From contig CAJOOE010000035.1 in the NCBI GenBank assembly GCA_905236145.1, positions 1 to 10,088 on the forward strand: a stretch of DNA of 10,088 nucleotides, given 5' to 3'. The position numbers and the translations under genes are program-made. Of the stretch, positions 1 through 4,625 are shown piece after piece; the stretch's first letter is position 1, and each line of letters begins with the position of its first letter. The DNA comes from an uncultured Selenomonadaceae bacterium. GTDB lineage: Bacteria; Bacillota; Negativicutes; Selenomonadales; Selenomonadaceae. The notes under the pieces were generated by a model. The model did no database searches and was not told where the DNA came from. It saw only the letters and a program-made list of their open reading frames with translations.

Positions 1-80
1 ACGAATTGCCGCAATGGAAAAAATTAAATCCCGGTGTAAATCTTTTTCCGGAAGATAAATCGGAATCAAAATCCGCTTGA
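1..80 (+). CDS. C-terminal tail of an unidentified protein (cut by window start)
   Basis: An open frame enters from the left edge and stops with TGA at 78-80. The visible residues read ELPQWKKLNPGVNLFPEDKS and then ESKSA, a hydrophilic tail that looks protein-like but that I cannot assign to a family. A second open frame (ending TAA at 56-58) contains EKIKSR, which resembles the KIKSRH stretch of the HicA toxin at 1051-1245, so a decayed hicA is an alternative. The stop lies about 20 bases before cassette copy 1, whose terminator would end this transcript. The frame choice and even the coding status are uncertain because so little is visible. Confidence 0.35.
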   Translation, partial: ELPQWKKLNPGVNLFPEDKSESKSA

Positions 81-101
81 AAAACCGAAATTGAATATTT
101 G

Positions 102-120
102 ACCGCTCCGGCGGTTTTTT
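102..120 (+). terminator. Intrinsic terminator in cassette copy 1
   Basis: The stem ACCGC (102-106) pairs with GCGGT (111-115) across a TCCG loop, followed by a T-run to 120. In RNA this is a C(UCCG)G tetraloop of the UNCG class, which is known to be unusually stable and could compensate for the short stem. It would end transcription of the gene entering from the left edge. Confidence 0.7.
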
Positions 121-141
121 GTTGAAGGAGTTGGAGATTTC

Positions 142-170
142 TTGACGGCTTGGCATTGACCCGGTAAAAT
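142..170 (+). promoter_or_regulatory. Sigma-A promoter of TA module 1
   Basis: A -35 box TTGACG (142-147) and a -10 box TAAAAT (165-170) are separated by exactly 17 bases, close to the housekeeping consensus. The same boxes and spacer recur at 777-805. The GGGAGG-rich ribosome site (about 179-193) lies between it and the ATG at 201. Type II antitoxins commonly autoregulate such promoters, but I see no clear operator palindrome. Confidence 0.75.
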
Positions 171-200
171 CGGCTCCGGGAGGGTCGGGAGGGATTTAAA

Positions 201-374
201 ATGAATGAAGAAGAATTGCGCGACCCCGATACAATTCCTTTGCAGGACGCATTGCTTGATGCATTTTGTGAAGTACGGCTTATGGAGCGCGGCGAACTTA
301 AAGGACAAAGCTGGGAAGAATTTAAAGCCGAATTGGAAAAGGAAATAGCCGAAGAAAAGGCGGCGATTGTATGA
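201..374 (+). CDS. RelB-like antitoxin of TA module 1 (57 aa)
   Basis: This short acidic ORF starts at ATG 201 behind a GGGAGGG ribosome site and has its own promoter (142-170). The protein has 57 residues. Its second half (ERGELKGQSWEEFKAELEKE) is charged and helical, as expected of the toxin-wrapping part of RelB/Phd-type antitoxins. It is too short for the track's cutoff but is supported by position: its TGA overlaps the ATG of the downstream RelE-type toxin in an ATGA junction (371-374), typical of translational coupling in TA pairs. I do not recognise a specific Pfam family and see no clear DNA-binding domain. The role as antitoxin is inferred mainly from the partner gene. If the toxin is truly dead, this gene may be a leftover or still neutralise related toxins encoded elsewhere. 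Confidence 0.65.
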   Translation: MNEEELRDPDTIPLQDALLDAFCEVRLMERGELKGQSWEEFKAELEKEIAEEKAAIV

Positions 375-728
375 TTGTAGAACGAACACCTTTTTTGATA
401 AAGATCTCAAGTTCTATGTCAAGAAAAAAAGTATTTCAAGTTGCCGGAAACAATCGAAAAACTTATTAAAAAACTTGGAAACGGCGAACTTCCCGGCGAC
501 AGAATACCCGGCTTGAAACTTCCGGAAAACACAGCCGCTTATAAAGTACGGCTTGAAAATAAATCTGCCAATTTCGGCAAGTCAAACGGCTTCAAGGTTA
601 TCTATTATGTCGTTATTGACAAAAAAGTTTACCTGTTGACAATCTACTCGAAAAAAGACGGTGAAAGAATCCCGGACGATTCCGAAATTATTGATTTCGT
701 TTCACTGCTTTTAAAAAATTTGAACTGA
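371..728 (+). pseudogene. RelE/HigB-type toxin interrupted by two homopolymer frameshifts
   Basis: Read in three successive frames, this region gives one continuous toxin-like protein of about 119 residues. MIVERTPFF comes from ATG 371. After the T6 run (391-396) the next frame gives DKDLKFYVKKK. After the A7 run (424-430) the third frame runs from YFKLPETIEK to the TGA at 726-728. Each switch is repaired by one extra base in the homopolymer. The C-terminal half has the RelE/HigB-like core: YKVRLENKSANFGKSNGFKV and then IYYVVIDKKVYLLTIYSKKD. Family members are mRNA endonucleases that act on the ribosome. A shorter start at TTG 441 is open for 95 residues but would lack the N-terminal strand and helix. 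Alternatives are a sequencing error, a real pseudogene or ribosomal slippage; both shifts are in the -1 direction, and A AAA AAG is a classic slippery heptamer. Confidence 0.75.
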
Positions 729-736
729 AAACTTGA

Positions 737-755
737 CCGCTCCGGCGGCTTTTTT
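737..755 (+). terminator. Intrinsic terminator after relE (cassette copy 2)
   Basis: CCGC (737-740) pairs with GCGG (745-748) around TCCG, followed by C and a T6 run (750-755). The stem is one pair shorter than in copy 1 because of the inserted C. It lies 9 bases after the relE stop codon, so it likely ends TA module 1 transcripts. Confidence 0.65.
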
Positions 756-776
756 GTTGAAGAAGTTGGAGATTCC

Positions 777-805
777 TTGACGGCTTGGCATTGACCCGGT
801 AAAAT
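777..805 (+). promoter_or_regulatory. Sigma-A promoter of the hicBA-like module
   Basis: TTGACG (777-782), a 17-base spacer identical to copy 1, and TAAAAT (800-805) form a near-consensus housekeeping promoter. The ribosome site GGGAGGG lies at about 813-819, ahead of ATG 827. Confidence 0.75.
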
Positions 806-826
806 CGGCTCAGGGAGGGATTAGCG

Positions 827-1051
827 ATGAATGAAGATTATGATATCCGGCTTGTTTGGGACAATGAAGCCAAAGTTTGGATTGCGACAAGTGAAGAAAT
901 CCCGGGATTGGTTCTTGAAGCCGAAACTGCAGATACGGCAATTCAAAAAGCACTTAAAGCTGCTCCGGAACTTATCGAATTAAACGGCTTGCAGAAAAAA
1001 TCCGCCTTTCAATTTTCTTGCCTCCGTCGCGAAAGTGCGGTGTTTGCATAA
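827..1051 (+). CDS. HicB-like antitoxin, DUF1902-type (74 aa)
   Basis: The protein opens with YDIRLVWDNEAKVWIATSEE, then IPGLVLEAET (about residues 5-34), the partial RNase H-like fold shared by HicB antitoxins and DUF1902 proteins. A helix follows, containing AIQKALKAAPELIELNG (about 38-54). At 74 residues it holds only this domain; the C-terminal ribbon-helix-helix or HTH region of full-length HicB is absent, so DNA binding would need another factor or an unusual surface. Start ATG 827 has a GGGAGGG ribosome site and a promoter 22 bases upstream. The stop TAA (1049-1051) shares its last base with the ATG of the HicA gene. The antitoxin gene comes first, the reverse of canonical hicAB, though this order is common for DUF1902-type pairs. 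Neutralising the downstream HicA is the likely role. Confidence 0.85.
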   Translation: MNEDYDIRLVWDNEAKVWIATSEEIPGLVLEAETADTAIQKALKAAPELIELNGLQKKSAFQFSCLRRESAVFA

Positions 1052-1245
1052 TGGCTGAATATGAAAAGAAAGTCAGAATCATATTGATTGATAACTGTTG
1101 CAAATTTGTCCGGCACGGCAAAGGCGATCATGATATTTGGTACAGCCCGATTACCGACCGAAATGTTACCGTTGACGGGAAAATTAAATCCCGCCATACC
1201 GCAAACGAAATTTTAAAACAATGCGGAATAAACTACCGTTTTTGA
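1051..1245 (+). CDS. hicA: HicA-type mRNA interferase toxin (64 aa)
   Basis: HicA toxins are small dsRBD-fold ribonucleases that cleave mRNA and are held inactive by HicB-like partners. Here the features are a short N-terminal helix with KVRIILIDNCCKFVRHGKGD and then HDIWYSP. This contains the conserved G-x-x-H region whose histidine (about residue 28) is the expected catalytic residue. The C-terminal KSRHTANEILKQCGI corresponds to the family's ILKQAGI end. I chose ATG 1051 because it overlaps the HicB-like stop (TAATG), implying coupling; an upstream alternative at 1018 lies wholly inside the antitoxin gene. At 64 residues it is normal length with no frame damage, so this module appears functional. 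Its stop is followed within a few bases by cassette copy 3. Confidence 0.85.
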   Translation: MAEYEKKVRIILIDNCCKFVRHGKGDHDIWYSPITDRNVTVDGKIKSRHTANEILKQCGINYRF

Positions 1246-1290
1246 ATATTTGACCGCTCCGGCGTTTTTTTTGTTGAAGGGGTTGAAGAT
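1242..1290 (+). repeat. Regulatory cassette repeat, truncated copy 3
   Basis: TTGAATATTTGACCGCTCC and the following GGCG match copy 1 exactly, and TTGTTGAAGG-GTTG-AGATT continues the similarity. The match ends at the ATG at 1292, so the TTGACG/TAAAAT promoter is missing. The hairpin here is weak: only CGC/GCG pairs cleanly before the T8 run (1265-1272). It overlaps the hicA stop codon. The mini-ORF behind it probably depends on read-through from the hicBA-like promoter. Confidence 0.7.
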
Positions 1291-1291
1291 T

Positions 1292-1372
1292 ATGAGCGAA
1301 AAACGGAAAATAAAAATCGAACACGAACGGCAGACGGTACAAGAATGGATTGACCGTATCCGTTACGATTAA
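1292..1372 (+). CDS. 26-residue basic mini-ORF at the end of the TA island
   Basis: ATG 1292 is preceded by AAGGGG with an 8-base gap. The frame reads MSEKRKIKIEHERQTVQEWI and then DRIRYD before TAA. The peptide is highly charged and probably helical, and has no homology I can name. It sits where the two preceding cassettes have antitoxin genes and is followed 13 bases later by a strong terminator (1386-1410), so it occupies a complete transcription-unit slot. It may be the remnant of a third antitoxin whose toxin was lost, a genuine small protein, or chance. Confidence is limited by length. Confidence 0.35.
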   Translation: MSEKRKIKIEHERQTVQEWIDRIRYD

Positions 1373-1385
1373 ATAAGGCTCCGTT

Positions 1386-1410
1386 ATGGCGGGATTCCCC
1401 GTCATTTTTT
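1386..1410 (+). terminator. Intrinsic terminator closing the TA island
   Basis: ATGGCGGG (1386-1393) pairs with CCCGTCAT (1398-1405) over an ATTC loop: 8 pairs including one G-T wobble, followed by a T-run to 1410. It isolates the island from gltX. Confidence 0.75.
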
Positions 1411-1597
1411 ATATAAAAGTTTTTTTGTTTTTTAAAAAAATTTGAAACTGTCGAAAACCACACGGAAAAATCGAAATATTTCAGCGTCGTTTAACACGTT
1501 TTAACACGGTTTGATACAAAAATGTTATTGTTGAAGGATAAACGCGATTTACCGCCGAATTTACCCGCGATTTAAAAATAATTTTGGAGGAGATATT
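1411..1597 (+). other. gltX leader region
   Basis: About 190 AT-rich bases before gltX. It holds a T/A-rich palindromic stretch (about 1419-1443) and a 10-base tandem repeat TTAACACGTT/TTAACACGGT (1491-1510). A weak promoter candidate starts with TTGATA (1511-1516) and has GGATAA-like bases about 19 bases later. I see no T-box signature, so the mode of gltX regulation is not visible. The strong GGAGGAG ribosome site lies at 1586-1592. Confidence 0.4.
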
Positions 1598-3079
1598 TTG
1601 AATAAAATTCGTACAAGATTTGCACCGAGTCCCACCGGATATATGCACATAGGAAATTTGAGAACGGCTCTTTATGCCTACCTTTTTGCAAAGTCGAAAG
1701 GCGGCGATTTTATTTTGCGTATAGAGGATACCGACCGTGCCAGATATGTTTCCGACGCGGTGGAATTTATCGAACGCACACTTGCCGCCGCAAAAATTAT
1801 TCCGGACGAAGGCCCGCATCAGGGCGGGAAATTCGCTCCTTATGTTCAGAGTGAGCGAATGAGTATTTACAAAGAGTACGCCGAAAAGTTGATTGAGAGC
1901 GGACACGCTTACCGCTGTTTTTGCGACAATGAGGAGCAGGAAGAAACTTCGACCGGCGAGGAGAAAAAATTCGGCGGCTACAATCGTCACTGCAGAGATC
2001 TTTCCCCGGAAGAGACAGAAAAAAATCTTGCGGAAGGCAAGCCTTATGTCATTCGTCAGAAAATGCCGCTTGCCGGTGAAACGACTTTCTTTGACGTTCT
2101 GCACGGCAACATCACAATTTCAAACACCGAACTTGAAGATCAGGTACTTTTGAAAAGGGACGGTATGCCGACTTACAATTTTGCAAACGTGATTGACGAT
2201 CACCTCATGGAAATAAGCCACGTCATTCGCGGGACGGAGTTTATCACTTCCGCACCCAAGCACGTCCTTCTCTATGAATTTTTCGGCTGGGAACTTCCGA
2301 CTTTCATTCACTTGGCTCCGGTTATGGGCAAGGCTGAGGACGGTACCGTTTCAAAACTCAGCAAGCGACACGGGGCGACCGGCTTTAACGATCTGATAGA
2401 AACGGGATATTTGCCGGAGGCAATAACAAATTACGTCGTCCTGCTCGGCTGGAATCCCAAGACAACCAATCAAGAAATTTTTTCTATGGAAGAACTTATC
2501 GAAATTTTCAGCTTGGACGGCTTGAGTAAATCTCCGGCGGTTTTCGATTACAACAAACTTGACTGGATGAACGGCGAATATTTGAAGGCGATGAGCGACG
2601 AAGAATTTGTCGAAAGAGCGGATAAATTTTTCGGCGAACTCGACGAAAATTTAAATTCCAAGAAAAATTATCTTGCCGGACTTTTGAAAACTCGCGTGGC
2701 GAAATTGAACGAAATTCCGGAGATGATTAAGTTTTTGCAAATTATGCCGGCGTTCGACATTGAACTTTACACAAACAAGCGGAATAAAATCACTCCGGAG
2801 AAATCTGCGGAAATTATTTCGGCGGCTCTGCCGGTTTTGGAAAAAGCAGAAAATTGGACGGTCGAAGAACTTACCTCCGCAGTTTCCGATTTTACCGAAA
2901 AATCCGGCTTGAAAGTCGGCACGGTAATGTGGCCTTTGCGAATCGGTCTTTCCGGTCAAAAAGTCACTCCGGGCGGCGTTATAGAAATTCTTTATCTGCT
3001 CGGGCGGGAGGAGTCTTTCAAACGCCTTCATTCGACTTTGGAAAATTTAGGTAACCGGGGCGTCAGAGCGTCAGCATAA
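1598..3079 (+). CDS. gltX: Glutamyl-tRNA synthetase
   Basis: This class Ic synthetase charges tRNA-Glu with glutamate at the expense of ATP; in many Bacillota the non-discriminating form also mischarges tRNA-Gln for GatCAB. At 493 residues it has the normal bacterial length. The Rossmann catalytic domain opens with RFAPSPTGYMHIGN, the HIGH-type motif at residues 17-20. The KMSKS equivalent KLSKR is at 253-257, followed by HGA. Between them, C107-x-C109 and Y128-x3-C132 form a likely zinc-binding insert. The helical anticodon-binding half ends with TVMWPLRIGLSG and GGVIEILYLLG, typical of GltX. The start is TTG 1598, chosen for the GGAGGAG ribosome site 5 bases upstream and the immediate MNKIRTRFAPSPTG beginning. 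Whether it discriminates tRNA-Gln cannot be told by eye. The next gene begins 42 bases downstream, so co-transcription is possible. Confidence 0.97.
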   Translation: MNKIRTRFAPSPTGYMHIGNLRTALYAYLFAKSKGGDFILRIEDTDRARYVSDAVEFIERTLAAAKIIPDEGPHQGGKFAPYVQSERMSIYKEYAEKLIESGHAYRCFCDNEEQEETSTGEEKKFGGYNRHCRDLSPEETEKNLAEGKPYVIRQKMPLAGETTFFDVLHGNITISNTELEDQVLLKRDGMPTYNFANVIDDHLMEISHVIRGTEFITSAPKHVLLYEFFGWELPTFIHLAPVMGKAEDGTVSKLSKRHGATGFNDLIETGYLPEAITNYVVLLGWNPKTTNQEIFSMEELIEIFSLDGLSKSPAVFDYNKLDWMNGEYLKAMSDEEFVERADKFFGELDENLNSKKNYLAGLLKTRVAKLNEIPEMIKFLQIMPAFDIELYTNKRNKITPEKSAEIISAALPVLEKAENWTVEELTSAVSDFTEKSGLKVGTVMWPLRIGLSGQKVTPGGVIEILYLLGREESFKRLHSTLENLGNRGVRASA

Positions 3080-3121
3080 TTCCTGACACACCGACAAACA
3101 AAAAAAGGTGGGACATTGAAA

Positions 3122-4252
3122 ATGAAATTTAAAATTTTTACAAAAAAAATTGCCGCCGCAATAACCGGGGCGACTGTTGCCGCAACTTTGGCAATGCCCG
3201 TTCAGCCCGCAGAGGCATTTTTGAGCGAGGCAATAAATATCGGAGCGACGATAGCGTCGGCGAGCGCACAGCGTAAGGCATTGAAAAAAGAAATTGACCG
3301 CTTGAGCAACACGGAGGAAGGTCGTCAATCTCTGTATCAGCTTTTTCGCGAAAAGCAGGGAGTCAATACAAATTCCGGCTACAATTCCCGGCTCAATACT
3401 CTCATGAAAAATCTTACCGACGCAGTCGCGAAGGTGGATCCGACCGTCCGAGACAAGCCGTATTTGTATTTTGTTTCGGCTGACGAAAGTATAAATGCCG
3501 CTTGTGCTTTGGGGCGTATAATGCTGGTAAATGCCGGCACTTTCGCAAATATGCCGAATGATGACGAAATTGCCGCGATCGTCGGTCATGAAATGGGACA
3601 CGGGCAGAGCAATCACGCCGCCAAGTCGGTAATGAAAAATCTTGACAAACAGACAATGGCTCAAATCGGCGTTACCGCCGCCGGTGCCGGCGGAAACCTT
3701 GCCGGGATTGCCGCGAATCTTGCCGGAAACATTGCTTTGCAACAGTCGATAGCTCACGGCAGCAGAAAATTTGAGACGGAGGCGGATAACCTTGCCTTCG
3801 ATTACATTTTGCATACTCAATACAATCCGGGAGCCTGTGCGGCGGTAATGCAGAGATTTGTGGATCTTATGGGCGACAAGGAAAAACAACGCAGCAACGG
3901 ACTTTCCTCTCTCCTCAATCCTTCGGATCACCCGGACAGCGACAAACGCCGCGACAATTATTTGAAAAAACTTTACGCTTACAGCGGCAACAAAGTTTCG
4001 GAAAAGGACGGAGCGATAACGATAAACAAAAAGCATTTTATAATAGTCGCTCCGGCAAATTCAATGTCCGGTCCGGAACGTGCCTGCTTTGTTCTCGGAA
4101 ATTTGGCGACGGCTTTTCACAGGGGACAAGACAAAAAGGCGGCGACCGTGCAGAACGGAACCGTTATGCTCGGCAATCAGCCGATAATTACGCCGGCGGA
4201 AGGTGATGAGGACGCTCAAACAATCGCCGACAGACTCAATTCAATCAAATAA
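3122..4252 (+). CDS. Exported M48-family zinc metalloprotease
   Basis: M48 peptidases (BepA/LoiP/Oma1-like) degrade or help fold envelope proteins. The first 32 residues form a classic signal peptide: KFKIFTKK, a hydrophobic A/T-rich core, and an AEA cleavage site before F33. No lipobox cysteine is present, so it should be a soluble exported protein. The zinc site is H156-E-M-G-H160 with the third ligand in E218-T-E-A-D222, the ExxxD motif of the family. Between them lies a Gly/Ala-rich stretch (GNLAGIAANLAGN) that would flank the active site. The last ~85 residues, after the peptidase core, form a region I do not recognise; there is no TPR or PDZ. Start ATG 3122 has AGGTGGG 9 bases upstream; the in-frame TTG 3116 is too close to that site. 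It probably shares a transcript with gltX or the downstream metal-binding gene. Confidence 0.92.
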   Translation: MKFKIFTKKIAAAITGATVAATLAMPVQPAEAFLSEAINIGATIASASAQRKALKKEIDRLSNTEEGRQSLYQLFREKQGVNTNSGYNSRLNTLMKNLTDAVAKVDPTVRDKPYLYFVSADESINAACALGRIMLVNAGTFANMPNDDEIAAIVGHEMGHGQSNHAAKSVMKNLDKQTMAQIGVTAAGAGGNLAGIAANLAGNIALQQSIAHGSRKFETEADNLAFDYILHTQYNPGACAAVMQRFVDLMGDKEKQRSNGLSSLLNPSDHPDSDKRRDNYLKKLYAYSGNKVSEKDGAITINKKHFIIVAPANSMSGPERACFVLGNLATAFHRGQDKKAATVQNGTVMLGNQPIITPAEGDEDAQTIADRLNSIK

Positions 4253-4290
4253 GCGTAAAGAAAAAATTTTTTGAAAGGAAGAAAAAAATT

Positions 4291-4533
4291 ATGTGTATGG
4301 AATGTGGTTGCGGTGAAAACAACGGAAACAATCGTCTGCAGTTTAATGCGGAAGGTTACACGGAAAATTCCGCAAAAGAAGTCGAAAAAAATTTGCTCGG
4401 TTTGCCCGGCGTAATGTATGTTCACATTCACGCTCACGACGGAGAAACGACGATTGACTATGATCCGAAAAAAACAAAACTCGGCGAAATTTTGAAAGTC
4501 TTTGCAAAATATGACGTTGAGGCGAATATTTGA
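4291..4533 (+). CDS. Small HMA-like protein with HypB-like N-terminal cysteine cluster (80 aa)
   Basis: Residues 15-80 follow the beta-alpha-beta-beta-alpha-beta pattern of heavy-metal-associated (HMA) domains, with the late consensus VEKNLLGLPGV...TTIDYDPKKTKLGEIL. The usual metal loop GMTCxxC is replaced by GYTENSA (residues 22-28), so both cysteines are lost (E25 and A28 stand in their places). Instead the N-terminus is MCMECGCGENNGNN, with C2, C5 and C7 spaced exactly like the high-affinity nickel site of HypB (MCxxCGC). The predicted second strand carries alternating histidines H45-x-H47-x-H49. A metal-binding or metal-delivery role, perhaps for nickel, is inferred, not shown. Start ATG 4291 has AAAGGAAG about 10 bases upstream. 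The gene ends 24 bases before a bidirectional terminator. No hydrogenase or urease genes are in view to name a client. Confidence 0.75.
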   Translation: MCMECGCGENNGNNRLQFNAEGYTENSAKEVEKNLLGLPGVMYVHIHAHDGETTIDYDPKKTKLGEILKVFAKYDVEANI

Positions 4534-4557
4534 ATTCGACGGGAAATAAAAAAATTC

Positions 4558-4593
4558 GGGAAGTCTGCGGAAAATTTGCGGACTTCCCTTTTT
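4558..4593. terminator. Bidirectional terminator between the HMA-like gene and hslU
   Basis: GGGAAGTCTGC (4558-4568) pairs with GCGGACTTCCC (4578-4588), 11 pairs with one G-T wobble and a 9-base loop. T5 follows on the plus strand. On the minus strand the same stem is followed by the complement of the A-run at about 4548-4554, so it can end both convergent transcripts. Confidence 0.85.
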
Positions 4594-4625
4594 AATTTCG
4601 TTGTTTCGATTCGGCAAAAAATTTT

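Larger units (their letters stand above)
99..212 (+). repeat. Regulatory cassette repeat, copy 1 (terminator + promoter + RBS)
   Basis: This block is nearly identical to 733-838. Over the first ~78 bases I count two substitutions and one extra C in the T-run of copy 2. It runs from the terminator hairpin through the promoter and ribosome site into the first codons (ATGAATGAAGA) of the antitoxin gene. Before the start codon, copy 1 carries an extra GGGAGGGTC-like duplication that copy 2 lacks. The identity with copy 3 begins slightly earlier, at TTGAATATTTG (91-101). It separates unrelated genes, so it behaves as a portable transcription-unit boundary. Confidence 0.85.
733..838 (+). repeat. 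Regulatory cassette repeat, copy 2
   Basis: This is the second near-identical copy of the block at 99-212. It starts five bases after the relE stop and ends inside the first codons of the HicB-like gene (ATGAATGAAGA). It carries the same terminator, promoter and ribosome site as copy 1. The purine-rich ribosome site occurs once instead of as a tandem duplication. Confidence 0.85.

Noticed and set aside
66..410. A 114-codon minus-strand frame across the first TA module
   Set aside because: It crosses the terminator, promoter and antitoxin gene on the other strand and has a Phe-rich, shadow-like composition.
1018..1050. A longer HicA starting at 1018
   Set aside because: The extension lies inside the HicB-like coding region, adds residues outside the family fold, and ATG 1051 has the typical coupled overlap.
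91..1290. Integron cassette array or CRISPR array as explanation for the repeats
   Set aside because: The repeats are not palindromic attC-like sites, no integrase is present, there are only three copies with unequal gene-sized spacing, and the block resolves into an ordinary terminator and promoter.
1411..1597. A T-box riboswitch controlling gltX
   Set aside because: I could not find the conserved T-box bulge sequence or an antiterminator/terminator pair in the leader.
1481..2104. A 207-codon minus-strand open frame over the 5' part of gltX
   Set aside because: It is antisense to the conserved synthetase domain; composition and absence of motifs point to a codon-bias shadow.
3071..4036. 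A 321-codon open frame on the minus strand opposite the M48 protease gene
   Set aside because: It is fully antisense to a gene with a clear signal peptide and catalytic motifs, has no ribosome site or recognisable domain, and is Phe/Arg/Cys-rich as expected of a shadow frame.
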